Shown: positions 8,014 to 17,548, counted from the stretch's first letter. The stretch: DNA of 64,000 nucleotides from DAISKN01 sp963716925 (GCA_963716925.1 CAVQUX010000033.1:806001-870000), one strand, 5' to 3'. Notes: a model not told the origin generated them from the letters alone. Numbers and translations are program-made.

Positions 8014-9326
8014 CGTCCGAGAATCCTTTTCCGATAGTCGCGGAGCACGGGCCCCTCGAGGGCCGGGCGCAGGAAGGTGAACCGCAGAGTCTCGCTCTCG
8101 CCCCCCGTCCGGGCTCGAAGCTCGAGCTCCGTCTCGCTCCGCAGGAGGAGGCTTTCGATCTGCTCGGGCCGAAAACGCAATTCTCCATGACGCGGCGCCT
8201 CGAACACCAGACCGGACTCCGCGAGGGACAGGTCGCCCGTGCAGTGGCCCACGCGGTGCTCGTGGCGGGCGACGAACTGGAGCGGCAGGGCAAGAGTCGG
8301 CGGCGATGGTGCGGGCGGGACCCGGGCGGGCGTCGATGCCTCTTCGGAGCTCGGACCCACGAGCCGGAAAAGGCCGAGGCCCAGCATCAGGACGAAGGCA
8401 GCTACGACGACGCGCGTCCTCGCCTTCTTCGACGAGGGGGTTTCTTCCTCGGAAAGACGGTCGAGATCCAGGAGGAGCTCCCCGGCGGTCGGGTAGCGCG
8501 CCTCCGGGGACTTGGCGAGAAGCTTCCTCGTGACTCTGTCCCATCCCGGCGGAATTCCCGCCCGAAGGCTCGAGGGAGGGGCGGGCTCCTCGTGGAGCAC
8601 GCGGTAGATCGTCCGGCTCACGCTTCCCCCCTCGAAGGGCTTACGGCCGGTGAGGAGCTGGTAGAGGACCACTCCGAGGGAAAACAGGTCGCTCCGTCCG
8701 TCGGCGACGCCTCCCGAGAAGATCTCGGGGGACATGTAGCTCGGCGTTCCCATGAACTCCCCCGTCGAAGTGAGCTCCGAAGTCTCGAGCCTCGCGATGC
8801 CGAAGTCGAGAAGCTTGATGCATCCCAACTGATAGAGCACGTTCGCGGGCTTGATGTCTCGATGCACGACCCCTCGCTCATGGGCGTAGGCGAGAGCGGT
8901 CGCGAGCTGGCGGGCGATGAGCTCCACCTCCTCGATCGGAACCGGCCCACGCTCCGCGAGCGCCGACAGGCTGATCCCCGGAAAGTACTCCATGACGATG
9001 TAGGGCTCGTCTCCGGCCCCGAAATCGTGCACGGCGATGATGTGGGGATGCCCGAGGTTTCCCGCGATCTGCGCTTCTCGATGGAACCGATCCAGGAACA
9101 CGCGGCGCTTCTCTTCGTCGATGGAAAACCCGATTCGGATCACCTTGATGGCGACCGTTCGGTCCATCGCCGGATCGCGCGCGCGGTAGACGACGCCCAT
9201 GTTGCCGCGCCCGATCTCCTCGAGGAGCTCGTAGCGGGAAAGTGTGCGGATGGTCACTTCCTTTCTCTTCCATGGTAGCACCCACCCCAATCCCCGGGGC
9301 CGCTTGCGTTTTGCGGCGCCAGCCAC
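8010..9326 (-). CDS. Hanks-type Ser/Thr protein kinase with C-terminal membrane anchor
   Basis: Kinase domain at about residues 30-290: GRGNMGVVYRA glycine loop, VAIKV lysine, catalytic HRDIKPANV, DFG, and APE-like MSPE. A hydrophobic segment near residues 312-330 (VVVAAFVLMLGLGLFRLVG) should cross the membrane once. A ~95-residue C-terminal domain starting at LQFVARHEHRVGHC is of unknown function. Start taken as ATG 9326; a GTG (VTIRTLS) about 24 codons in is possible. The start lies 73 bases from the divergent kinase at 9400, so the two may share a control region. Substrates unknown. Confidence 0.88.
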   Translation of the reverse strand: MAGAAKRKRPRGLGWVLPWKRKEVTIRTLSRYELLEEIGRGNMGVVYRARDPAMDRTVAIKVIRIGFSIDEEKRRVFLDRFHREAQIAGNLGHPHIIAVHDFGAGDEPYIVMEYFPGISLSALAERGPVPIEEVELIARQLATALAYAHERGVVHRDIKPANVLYQLGCIKLLDFGIARLETSELTSTGEFMGTPSYMSPEIFSGGVADGRSDLFSLGVVLYQLLTGRKPFEGGSVSRTIYRVLHEEPAPPSSLRAGIPPGWDRVTRKLLAKSPEARYPTAGELLLDLDRLSEEETPSSKKARTRVVVAAFVLMLGLGLFRLVGPSSEEASTPARVPPAPSPPTLALPLQFVARHEHRVGHCTGDLSLAESGLVFEAPRHGELRFRPEQIESLLLRSETELELRARTGGESETLRFTFLRPALEGPVLRDYRKRILGR

Positions 9327-9399
9327 TAGCCTGAGAATTAATTCCCATACCCTGGGTCATGCGCCGCGACCTGGACTTAAAGCCGAGGAGGACTTCGAT

Positions 9400-11115
9400 T
9401 TGGACCTGGTCGGACATGTTGTGGGCGCATACCGCATCGTTTCGCTGCTGGGAAGGGGCGGAACCGCGGACGTCTACAAAGCATTCCACCCGGCGCTGAA
9501 CCGCGAAGTCGCGGTGAAGGTGCTGCAGCTGGAAGTAAGCCACGACGCCGATTGGGTGCGTCGCTTCAATCAGGAGGCGAGGCTCCTCGGCCGGCTGGAC
9601 CATCCCCACATTCTTCCCATCTACGACGCCGGCGAGCACGAGGGGCGCCCCTACCTCGTCATGAAGTACATGGTGGATACCACCACGCTCCGCAGCCAGC
9701 TTCAGGGCCATCCCTGGCCCCTGAACCGCGTGGTCAAAGTGATCTCGCAGGTGGCGGATGCCCTGGACGCCGCCCACAAAGCGGGCGTCGTCCACCGGGA
9801 CATCAAGCCGTCGAACATCCTGGTGACCCCCGACCTCCGGTGCTCGGTGTTCGACTTCGGCATCGCCAAGCCCTTTCGACGCGGCGACACCACTACCGGA
9901 GGCGATCTCATCGTGGGAACGCCGGAATTCATGTCGCCCGAACAGTGTAAGGGCGACCGAATCGACCACCGCTCCGACGTCTACTCGCTCGGGGTGGTGA
10001 CCTACCAGATGCTGGCCGGGCACGTTCCGTTCACGGCTGAAACGGCGGTCGGGATCCTGATGAAACACCTGACCGAGCCGCTTCCAATCCCGCCGAAGGG
10101 AGTCGCCCTTCCGCCGGCGGTGAACGGGGTCCTGAGAAAGTCCATGGCTCGCGACGCGCAGGAGCGGTTCTCGACCGCGGGCGAGCTCGCGGAAGCTCTC
10201 AGCCGGGCTGCCGACCAGCGGGCCACCGTGACCCTTCACGCCTCCGGGCTTGGACGCGCCCTCATCCCCACGCTGAAGCTTCCTCCCTGGGTTCGAAGGC
10301 TGCGCTCGAAGCAAGCACGCCTCGCGCTCGCGGCCCTGACTCTTGCGGGGACGCTCGGCCTCCTCTACGCTCTCTGGCCCTCGTCCACCCCGATCGATCC
10401 GCCTGACGAGGCCGCTGTCGACGCGACGCCAGCGGAAGCGATCCCCGGGGGCGAGACCCAGGAACCTGAATCGAGTTCCTCCGCCCCTGCGGATCTCTCG
10501 TCGGGAGCGGCGGCCGCTCGAGAGCCTCTCCCGGCGGCGGACCGGAGCCTGGCCACTCTCGAAATCGATTCCGCGGAACAAGCGTGGGTTTTCCTCGACG
10601 GCAAACCCGTGGGGATCGCGCCAGGCACGTTCCCGTCGCTCTGGCCAGGGGAGCACCTCCTCGTGGTGGATGCGGGCGGGGGAAAACGCGAGGAGAGGAA
10701 AATCGTGTTCACCGCGGGCTCGACTCACCGGGTTCGATTCGACTTCGCGCCAGTCGAAGGCGAGCCGGCGATCCCGACGCCCAGGACGGCATCCGCATCG
10801 CCATCGGCGGAGCGGGCGCCCGAGAAATCCGACGTTCCCGAAATCCGGCGCTGGACCGGCTTTCTCACCGACGAGGATTGCGGCACCACCGGGGGCGCCC
10901 AGGGGATTCTCCATTTCCGCTGCGCGGAGCGCTGCATCCGGGAAGGCAAGGGTCCCATGCTCTACGCTCGCGGCAAGCTCTATCGCATCGACGGATTCGA
11001 TCGCATCGAGCTCTTTCGAGATGCACCGCTGCGATTCCGAGGCTGGCTCGAGGGAAATACCCTCCACGTCGTCGCGCCCGGAACCGAGAGCCTCGAGTCG
11101 GATGTGAAGGATTGA
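9400..11115 (+). CDS. Ser/Thr protein kinase with transmembrane segment and PEGA-like domain
   Basis: Kinase domain at residues ~8-270 (LLGRGGTADVYKA, VAVKV, HRDIKPSNI, DFG, MSPEQ). After a juxtamembrane stretch come a membrane segment (about 305-325), a Pro/Glu/Ser-rich linker, and a PEGA-like domain (ATLEIDSAEQAWVFLDGKPVG... WPGEHLL) that would sit outside the cytoplasm. A C-terminal module of about 80 residues has two cysteines. The start is inferred as TTG at 9400, 9 bases after GAGGAG; the frame is open upstream but that sequence overlaps the divergent promoter. A perfect hairpin terminator follows directly. Likely signal transduction; ligand unknown. Confidence 0.85.
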   Translation: MDLVGHVVGAYRIVSLLGRGGTADVYKAFHPALNREVAVKVLQLEVSHDADWVRRFNQEARLLGRLDHPHILPIYDAGEHEGRPYLVMKYMVDTTTLRSQLQGHPWPLNRVVKVISQVADALDAAHKAGVVHRDIKPSNILVTPDLRCSVFDFGIAKPFRRGDTTTGGDLIVGTPEFMSPEQCKGDRIDHRSDVYSLGVVTYQMLAGHVPFTAETAVGILMKHLTEPLPIPPKGVALPPAVNGVLRKSMARDAQERFSTAGELAEALSRAADQRATVTLHASGLGRALIPTLKLPPWVRRLRSKQARLALAALTLAGTLGLLYALWPSSTPIDPPDEAAVDATPAEAIPGGETQEPESSSSAPADLSSGAAAAREPLPAADRSLATLEIDSAEQAWVFLDGKPVGIAPGTFPSLWPGEHLLVVDAGGGKREERKIVFTAGSTHRVRFDFAPVEGEPAIPTPRTASASPSAERAPEKSDVPEIRRWTGFLTDEDCGTTGGAQGILHFRCAERCIREGKGPMLYARGKLYRIDGFDRIELFRDAPLRFRGWLEGNTLHVVAPGTESLESDVKD

Positions 11116-11150
11116 GAAGAAGCGGCCGCCGACATGGCGGCCGCTTCTTC
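11116..11150 (+). terminator. perfect 15-bp hairpin terminator
   Basis: GAAGAAGCGGCCGCC (11116-11130), loop GACAT, and its exact reverse complement (11136-11150), beginning right after the kinase stop and followed by TTTG. The stem also reads the same from the other strand, so it may stop transcription both ways. Confidence 0.85.
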
Positions 11151-11445
11151 GTCTTTGCTCCGTGAGCGCGGCGAGCCACGGGACGGGAAGCCGCGTTACT
11201 CGCCTTCGCTCACGGAGCCGACTCCGATCCGGTTCGAGCCCACTCCCCCAAAATCACCATTGGTTTCTCGCACCGAACCGTCGTCGATTCTTGGTCCATC
11301 CACGACCTTGTCGATCCGAGAAGATTGCAAGGAGAGTGCCATCATCAGTACTCGAAAACGCGGGACTTTCGCGAGTCTTCGAACGGCCGACTGTCGCGGC
11401 GGCGCCTACAGTAACCAGGCGGCGCCGGGTTTGTAGCGTTCCCGA
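11151..11445. other. intergenic stretch between convergent genes
   Basis: About 300 bases between the terminator and the end of the sigma54 activator. Short open frames here show no family features, no tRNA fold was seen, and no repeat was recognised. Probably spacer. Confidence 0.4.
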
Positions 11446-13248
11446 CTACAGTTCTTCGTCGCCTTCGGTGATCGGGCGCGTTTCGCTCTCGGGGTCGCGG
11501 TCCTTGCGGGAGCGGAGGTTCTTGTGGATGAGGGTTCGATGCATCCCGAAATCCTTTGCCGCCCGGCTGATATTCCCATCGGTGCGCTCGAGGATCGAGT
11601 CGACGAATCGATCCTCGAGCTCCTGAGCGTATACCGCCGCGACCTCCTGAAGCTCGTTCCGTCGCCGCTTGAGCTGGTTGTAGTCCTTGGGGACCTCCGC
11701 CATCAGCCGCCGGAAGGGGTCCTTCGCGATTTTCAGAATCCGTCGCCGCCCACCGCTAACTTCCTCGGGAAGGTCGTCGAGTGCGACCGGGCGGCCGCGA
11801 TTCTCGACCACCACTCGCTGGACCACGTTCTCGAGCTGGCGGATGTTCCCCGGCCAGGCGTAGCTCCCCAACCCTTCGTAGACCTCGGGCTCGATGACGA
11901 TGGGCGGCTTGCCGATCTGGAGGGCGAAGACCCGCGCGAAGTGATCCACGAGGGTCGGTATGTCTTCCTTTCGCTCGCGGAGCGCCGGAAGCTCGATGGG
12001 ATAGACCCAGAGCCGGTAGTACAGCTCCTCCCGGAACTCCCCGCTCTTCACCAGGTCCCGCAGGTCGCGGTTGGTGGCGGCGACGACCCGCACGTCGACC
12101 TCGATGGTCTTCTTGCCGCCGAGCCTCTCGAAGCTGTGCTCCTGGAGGAAGCGAAGGAACTTGACCTGGAGCTTCTTCGAGAGCTCCCCGACCTCGTCGA
12201 GAAAGAGCGTCCCGCCGTCAGCCATCTCGCAGCGCCCCATGCGGCTCACGGCGCCGGTGAAGGCGCCAGGCTCGGTGCCGAAGAGCTCCGCTTCGAGGAG
12301 ATCCTCCGGTAGGGCGGCGCAGTTCACCACCACCAGCGGCTTTCCCGCGCGGTCGCTCGCCTTGTGGATGGCGCGCGCGACGAGCTCTTTGCCGGTGCCG
12401 CTTTCCCCCTCGATGAGCACCGTGGCCTGAGTGGGTCCGACCTGCTCGATTCTCTCCACGACCTCCATCATGCGCGGCGACGACCCCACGAGGCCGTCGA
12501 AATAGGTCTTGCCCTTGATCTCGCGGTAGAGCCGCTTGCGCGCTTCGATCTCTTCGTCGAGCCGGAGCGTGGCGTTGAGGAAGATCGCGATGAGGCGCCC
12601 GATCGCGAGCAGGAGCTCGCGATCCCATTCTCCGAAGGCGCCGCGCGCGTGCTGGTTCTCGAGGTAGATGGCTCCCGCGAGGTACGTCTTGAAGCGGAGC
12701 GGGATGGCGAGGACCGACCGGAGCTTCAGCTGCTGCGCGCTCTCCTCGTTCGCGAGCAGAGCGTCCACCTGGGCATCCTCCACCAGCACCGAGTCGAGCC
12801 CCTGGACGATTTCGCGGATGATGGTCCGGCTGACGCGGGGATCGTGCTCGATGCTCTCGCTTCGGTCGTTTCTGGCAGCCACCACCTCGGCGTCGGTGCC
12901 CGGAGTACGGAAGAGAAGGAGCGCGCCCGAGCCGGCGCCGACCTCGTGAATGAGCTCGTCGAGCGCCCGCTCCGAGAAACGGCGCACGCTGCGCTCGGTG
13001 AAGAAGTGTGCGGCGGTGCGGATGGCGAGGTCGACGAACGGGGTGTCGAGCACGCTCGCCCACATGGAGACCACTTCCCGCTCGAGCTCGCTGAGAGTGG
13101 AATCGAACGACCCCAGGATTTCGGGCGAGATCGAGACCCCGGGTCTGGCGGGGAGGGTTTTCACGCGCTGTTGAAGGGCCCGCAGCTCATGGAGCACCTT
13201 CTGATAGGAAGAGGTTCTGATCTCTACCGAGTTCCTGCTTTCGGGCAC
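11446..13248 (-). CDS. GAF-domain sigma54-dependent transcriptional activator
   Basis: Enhancer-binding protein that drives sigma54 RNA polymerase. The N-terminal 230 residues hold a GAF-like sensor (DELIHEVGAGSGALLLFRTP to GRLIAIFLN), with no receiver domain, so it is probably ligand- or partner-controlled rather than phosphorylated. The AAA+ domain has Walker A GESGTGKE, the sigma54 contact loop in EPGAFTGA, Walker B GGTLFLDE and the R-finger region. A Fis-type helix-turn-helix ends the protein (ISRAAKDFGMHRTLIHKNL). The linker before it (about 500-555) is longer than usual. Target promoters are not visible; the neighbouring kinase genes are a plausible partner but this is a guess. Confidence 0.92.
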   Translation of the reverse strand: MPESRNSVEIRTSSYQKVLHELRALQQRVKTLPARPGVSISPEILGSFDSTLSELEREVVSMWASVLDTPFVDLAIRTAAHFFTERSVRRFSERALDELIHEVGAGSGALLLFRTPGTDAEVVAARNDRSESIEHDPRVSRTIIREIVQGLDSVLVEDAQVDALLANEESAQQLKLRSVLAIPLRFKTYLAGAIYLENQHARGAFGEWDRELLLAIGRLIAIFLNATLRLDEEIEARKRLYREIKGKTYFDGLVGSSPRMMEVVERIEQVGPTQATVLIEGESGTGKELVARAIHKASDRAGKPLVVVNCAALPEDLLEAELFGTEPGAFTGAVSRMGRCEMADGGTLFLDEVGELSKKLQVKFLRFLQEHSFERLGGKKTIEVDVRVVAATNRDLRDLVKSGEFREELYYRLWVYPIELPALRERKEDIPTLVDHFARVFALQIGKPPIVIEPEVYEGLGSYAWPGNIRQLENVVQRVVVENRGRPVALDDLPEEVSGGRRRILKIAKDPFRRLMAEVPKDYNQLKRRRNELQEVAAVYAQELEDRFVDSILERTDGNISRAAKDFGMHRTLIHKNLRSRKDRDPESETRPITEGDEEL

Positions 13249-13364
13249 GTCGACCTTCCACGTCCTGGCGCTCCGGAGAACGCCTTCCCCAACCCCACGT
13301 CGTCAGTCGGTTCTCGCCGACGGAGGGGCTACTGTACTCCAGGTGGGCGCAGGGACGCGAGGGT

Positions 13365-14477
13365 CTAGAGCAGGCTCTCGTAGAGCCGCTCGTACTGGGG
13401 AATGATTGTCGAGGCCTCGAATCGCTCCCGCGCCCGCTTCCTCGAGGCCTCCGACATACGCCCGTGCTCTTCGGGACTCGAGAGGAGCTTCACTGCGGCG
13501 TCGGCCATCTCCCGGATCTCGCCCACGGGAAAGAGATAGCCGTTCTCTCCATGGAGGACGACCTCAGGAAGGCCCCCCACGCGGCTTCCGACCACGGGAA
13601 CCCCGCAGCTCATCGCCTCGAGGGCGACGAGGCCGAAGCTCTCCTGCTCGCTCGGAAGGAGCAGCAAGTCGGACAGGGCGAGGATGCTCTCGAGGTAGTC
13701 CTGCTCTCCCAGGAAATGGACGTGGTCCGTCAGTTGAAGCTCCTTCACGAGCTCGCGGGCGAAGATCATGTCCGGCCCCTCTCCTACCAGGAGGAGCTTG
13801 GCGTCGATGCCCCTTCGCACGAAGTCGAAGATCCGCACCACGTCCGTCACCCGCTTCACCGGGCGGAAATTCGAAGCATGCACCAGGATCTTCTCGCCTC
13901 CGGGCGCCCAGTGCGTTCTATCCGCTGGCCGACCTCGCGGCCCCTTCGACGTGTCGACGAAGTTGTAGATGACCTCGATGGGCTTGGTGAGCGCGAAGTC
14001 CGCGATCGTCCGATCCTTGAGATAGCGCGAAACGGCGGTGACCGCGTCGGAGACCTCGATCGCGAACTTGGTCACGCGGTAGAACGATTCGTCCGCACCC
14101 ACGAGGGTGATGTCGGTTCCATGGAGCGTCGTTACGATCTTGGGGTTCGCTCCTCCCAGGATCTGCTTCGCGAGAAAGGCGCTGACCGCGTGGGGCACGG
14201 CGTAATGGGCGTGGACGACGTCGATGGTCTCCTCGCTCGCCACCTGCGCGATCTTCGTCGCGAGCCCCAGCGTGTAGGGCGGGTACTTGAAGAGCGGGTA
14301 GGTATTGACCTCGACCTCGTGGAAGCGCACGTTGGGATGGAACTCCCGGAGGCGGAAGGGAACCGCATAGCTCACGATGTGCACGGTGTGCCCGCGATCG
14401 GCGAGCCCGAGGGCGAGCTCCGAGGCCACGACACCGCTTCCCCCGTGGCTGGGATAGCAGACGATGGCGATTTTCAC
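13365..14477 (-). CDS. bshA: N-acetyl-alpha-D-glucosaminyl L-malate synthase
   Basis: GT4-family glycosyltransferase that joins N-acetylglucosamine from UDP-GlcNAc to L-malate, the first step of bacillithiol synthesis. Typical BshA features: KIAIVCYPSHGGSGVVASELA at the start, VVHAHYAVPHA, TTLHGTDITLVG, and the C-terminal donor-binding PSEQESFGLVALEAMSCG. 370 residues is normal. Start is a GTG at 14477, one base after the bshB1 stop, so the two are a single unit. bshC, the last step, is not in the window. Confidence 0.93.
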   Translation of the reverse strand: MKIAIVCYPSHGGSGVVASELALGLADRGHTVHIVSYAVPFRLREFHPNVRFHEVEVNTYPLFKYPPYTLGLATKIAQVASEETIDVVHAHYAVPHAVSAFLAKQILGGANPKIVTTLHGTDITLVGADESFYRVTKFAIEVSDAVTAVSRYLKDRTIADFALTKPIEVIYNFVDTSKGPRGRPADRTHWAPGGEKILVHASNFRPVKRVTDVVRIFDFVRRGIDAKLLLVGEGPDMIFARELVKELQLTDHVHFLGEQDYLESILALSDLLLLPSEQESFGLVALEAMSCGVPVVGSRVGGLPEVVLHGENGYLFPVGEIREMADAAVKLLSSPEEHGRMSEASRKRARERFEASTIIPQYERLYESLL

Positions 14478-14478
14478 G

Positions 14479-15204
14479 CTAGGTAATCCTGGTGAACGGC
14501 GAATCGAAGAAACGGACCGGGTCGTCGACGCGCATCGCCTCCCGGAGATAGAACCCTTCGCCGAAATCGGTATCGATGAGAGCGCCGTAGTAGCGGTCGA
14601 GAGCCTCGACCCGGGCGAGAAAGCCCGGCTGGCTGATGAACGTCTGCGGGTCCCCGCTTCCGGGCGCGAAGAGCTGGGAAGCGTGGGCCTTGACCGCGAT
14701 CATCTTCTTTTCGTGGAACGGGGTCACATCGACGATGAACGAGGGTGCTGCCTTGTGGGGAACGAGGTAGTACAGGACCCGGTTCGGGCGATGAGGCTCG
14801 CCGGAGGCCTCGAGCTTTCGAAGGCCCGCGAGATAGGCCGCTTCCGCGACCAGTGGCCCGGCGGCGGTGTGGTCCGGGTGGTTGTTCTCGGGGTAGTTGG
14901 TAAAGACGATGCGGGGCTTGAGCTCACGAATGACCTCGGCGACCTTCCTCTTCGCGGCCGCGCTCGGCTCGAGCCTTCCGTCTCCCAGGTCCAGGCTCCG
15001 ACGCACGGAGACTCCCAGAAGCTTCGCCGCCTCCTCGGCCTCGCGCGCCCGCAGCTCCGGCGTTCCCCGAGTGCCCATCTCCCCCGAGGTGAGGTCGACG
15101 ATTCCCGTTCGATAACCCTCGCTCTGGAGCCTGAGGAGCGTGCCGCCCATGGCGAGCTCCACGTCGTCCGGATGAGGTCCGAAGGCGAGGACGTCCACGG
15201 GCAT
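14479..15204 (-). CDS. bshB1: bacillithiol biosynthesis deacetylase BshB1
   Basis: Zinc-dependent LmbE/PIG-L-type enzyme that deacetylates GlcNAc-malate to GlcN-malate. Metal-binding motifs are PHPDDVE near the N-terminus and NHPDHTAAG in the middle; TSGEMGTRGT is typical of the BshB1 group. 241 residues, full length. It sits directly before bshA, which supports the bacillithiol assignment over the mycothiol or general LmbE alternatives. Confidence 0.93.
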   Translation of the reverse strand: MPVDVLAFGPHPDDVELAMGGTLLRLQSEGYRTGIVDLTSGEMGTRGTPELRAREAEEAAKLLGVSVRRSLDLGDGRLEPSAAAKRKVAEVIRELKPRIVFTNYPENNHPDHTAAGPLVAEAAYLAGLRKLEASGEPHRPNRVLYYLVPHKAAPSFIVDVTPFHEKKMIAVKAHASQLFAPGSGDPQTFISQPGFLARVEALDRYYGALIDTDFGEGFYLREAMRVDDPVRFFDSPFTRIT

Positions 15205-15250
15205 CGTGGGACGATTCTAGCGCAAGGCCGCGGGTCCCTTCCCGGGGCGA

Positions 15251-16444
15251 TTACAGCGCCAGGTCCACCTGGATCGCCCCGCGGGTCGGCTCGTCTTGAT
15301 TCCGGAAGTTCAGCTCGAACGCGAGCCGGATTCGAGGATGGAGCCAGAGCTTCAGGCCGGGCGAGAACCCGACGACTGTTCTCGAGGGTCCCACGGTTCC
15401 GGGAGCCGGGCCGTGGACCCAGTCGAAGCGGCCCGAAAGCAGCAGATGATCCCGAAGGTAGAAGTCGAGCTGACCGAAGCCTCCGGTGTACGAAGCGGCC
15501 TCGTCGGTTCCCCCCGGGTTCTGGGCGTCGGCGAAGGAGTTCCCGTTGCGTCCGTAGAGGAGCGTTCCGTAGAGGTGTACGCTCGACAGGTACGCCGACC
15601 CGTCGAGTCCCAGTCGAAAGAGGTCGTCGTCCCACTCGAGGACCGCGGGACCGCCCGCCCCCGGGTCGGGATTGGTGCGGGCGAGCGTGTTGCGCCCCCA
15701 ATAAAGATAGAGCCCGGCTCGATTCTCTCCGAAGCGTCGGGTCAAACGACCGAAGACGTTGCCGTCGAACCGGCCCGCGGAGTCCGAGAGCTCGCGCTCC
15801 TCCTCGCTGTTCTGGCCGCGGACCACGGCGATGGACCACCGAGTCGCGTCGTCGAGGAATCCTCCCGCCTCGACTCCGTCCTGGTGGCTTCCGATGTTGT
15901 CGGTCTCGAAGCCCGTCGTGGCGAAGTAGACGTCGTAGGCGAACAGCTGCGGCGTTCGCGCCTGGGTGAAGGGGAGGTCGAGCTCCATGCGTCCCCCGCG
16001 GAGGTACAGCTCGTCGGGGAGAAGCTCCACTCTCAGGAAGGCGTTGTCGGTCCCCGAGCGGTCGAAGCCGTCCTCGTCGACCGAGTACGATTCGTCGATC
16101 CAGTACGCGACCCGGCTCCCGAGGTTTCCACCGCTCACGAAGCGGAAGCGACCGGTGGTGTCGGCGTCTCCCTCTTCCTCGAACGTCTGCCGGAATGTGC
16201 CGCGGAAGCTCACGGGGATCGAGCTCCACCAGTCGGAAGCTCCCGTCTTGTCGTTCTCGAGCCGATAGCCCCTCTCCTTGAACTGCTCGCCGAGGACGCT
16301 CAGCTTCGGATAGCCCTCGTGGCAGAAGTGACAGGGAAGCGCGTAGCGGCGGGCGAACTCGGGAATCGCCTCGGCGGAGCGAGTGGCGAGTGCTGCGAGG
16401 CCGAGGAGGACGACGGGGAAACGGGGAATCGACATGCAAGACAC
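15251..16444 (-). CDS. outer-membrane beta-barrel with N-terminal c-type haem motif (cytochrome-porin)
   Basis: A signal peptide (residues ~5-26, ending SAEA) is followed at once by IPEFARRYALPCHFCHEGYP, which contains one CxxCH haem-attachment motif. The remaining ~340 residues have alternating hydrophobic strands and Gly/Asn turns of a porin-like barrel, ending in a short hydrophobic strand IQVDLAL. This layout, one haem domain plus a barrel in one chain, is shared with Cyc2-type iron oxidases and with a group of poorly studied proteins in metal-cycling bacteria. Electron transfer across the outer membrane is plausible but unproven. It stands alone with its own upstream region. Start at ATG 16444 or 16435. 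Confidence 0.72.
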   Translation of the reverse strand: MSCMSIPRFPVVLLGLAALATRSAEAIPEFARRYALPCHFCHEGYPKLSVLGEQFKERGYRLENDKTGASDWWSSIPVSFRGTFRQTFEEEGDADTTGRFRFVSGGNLGSRVAYWIDESYSVDEDGFDRSGTDNAFLRVELLPDELYLRGGRMELDLPFTQARTPQLFAYDVYFATTGFETDNIGSHQDGVEAGGFLDDATRWSIAVVRGQNSEEERELSDSAGRFDGNVFGRLTRRFGENRAGLYLYWGRNTLARTNPDPGAGGPAVLEWDDDLFRLGLDGSAYLSSVHLYGTLLYGRNGNSFADAQNPGGTDEAASYTGGFGQLDFYLRDHLLLSGRFDWVHGPAPGTVGPSRTVVGFSPGLKLWLHPRIRLAFELNFRNQDEPTRGAIQVDLAL

Positions 16445-16594
16445 CTCGAACCGGTCGAGAGCTCACCGGACGGAATGGAAACTCTTTATGTCAACTTATC
16501 AACAACTTGCGGTTTTCTCAAGACGTGGCGCGACGTCTGATAAGATTCCAGCGGAGTCGATCGAGCTCTCGACATAACGACGAGGGGGGGCGGC

Positions 16595-17029
16595 ATGGAT
16601 CTCTTGAGAATCGCCAGCGTTCCCGCGGCCACCGTCCAGCCGGAGACCCCGGTGCTCGAGGCGGTGCGCCTCATGAGCGACGAGCGGGTGGGGGCGGTCG
16701 CCGTCACCCGCGAGGGCAAGCTCACGGGAATCTTCACCGAGCGCGACCTGATGATCCGCGTCGTGCTCGAGGGCCGGGATCCGCGGGCCACCCGGGTCGG
16801 CGACGTCATGACGGAGGAGTGCATCTCGGCGAAGAAGGACATGTCGATGGGAGAGGCGCTCCAGATCATGACCGAGCGGCACTTCCGCCACCTCCCGGTG
16901 GTCGACGAGAACGACCACGTGCTCGGGCTGCTCTCGATTCGCAACCTGCTTCACAACCGGGTCGACAAGCTCTCCCAGGAGCTCGATTCGGTCGTCGCTT
17001 TCTTCACCTCCGACGGCGGGGGCGGGTGA
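16595..17029 (+). CDS. two-CBS-domain protein
   Basis: 144 residues made of two CBS repeats (about 8-60 and 72-125), the pair that folds into one adenosyl-ligand-binding Bateman module. Repeats end with typical GIFTERDLM and GLLSIRNLL. No other domain, so it probably acts through a partner or as an energy-state sensor. The stop is one base before the next gene (yjbQ-like), suggesting cotranscription. Confidence 0.88.
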   Translation: MDLLRIASVPAATVQPETPVLEAVRLMSDERVGAVAVTREGKLTGIFTERDLMIRVVLEGRDPRATRVGDVMTEECISAKKDMSMGEALQIMTERHFRHLPVVDENDHVLGLLSIRNLLHNRVDKLSQELDSVVAFFTSDGGGG

Positions 17030-17030
17030 C

Positions 17031-17453
17031 TTGAAGAGCTTCCGTAAGACGCTGACTTTCGAAATGCCCGAGCGGATGGGATTCGAGAACATAACGACTG
17101 CGGTCGAGACCGCCGTCCGGGAGAGCCGGATCCGCGAGGGCCTTTGCCTGGTGAACGCCATGCACATCACTGCGTCGGTTTTCATCAACGACGACGAGCC
17201 CGGCCTTCATGAAGACTACAAGCGCTGGCTCGAATGGCTCGCCCCGTTCGACGCGAGCCCGGAGAAGTACCACCACAACCGCACCGGCGAGGACAACGGA
17301 GATGCACACCACAAGCGCCAGGTCATGGGGCGAGAGGTGGTGGTCGCTGTCACCGAGGGGAAGCTCGACTTTGGACCCTGGGAGCAGATCTTCTACGGCG
17401 AGTTCGACGGCCGCCGCCCGAAGCGGGTGTTGATCAAGATCATCGGGGACTGA
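17031..17453 (+). CDS. YjbQ/UPF0047 family protein
   Basis: 140 residues, full length for the family. Conserved features are NAMHITASVFINDDEP, the YHHNRTGEDNGDAHHKRQVMG stretch rich in histidines, and the closing PWEQIFYGEFDGRRPKRV. E. coli YjbQ has reported weak thiamine-phosphate synthase activity; the true role is unsettled. Start is a TTG two bases after the CBS-gene stop. Confidence 0.88.
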   Translation: MKSFRKTLTFEMPERMGFENITTAVETAVRESRIREGLCLVNAMHITASVFINDDEPGLHEDYKRWLEWLAPFDASPEKYHHNRTGEDNGDAHHKRQVMGREVVVAVTEGKLDFGPWEQIFYGEFDGRRPKRVLIKIIGD

Positions 17454-17548
17454 ACGCGCGTCGAACGGCGCAGAAAAGGGCGCGAGGCGCGTTTACAGGC
17501 CTCGGGGCGCATTCCTGGCGCGATTCCAGTAAGCTCTCGGGCATCTCC

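Noticed and set aside
8878..11067. 729-residue minus-strand ORF
   Set aside because: Runs antisense to the PEGA kinase and only reaches kinase-like residues by entering another frame of the neighbouring kinase.
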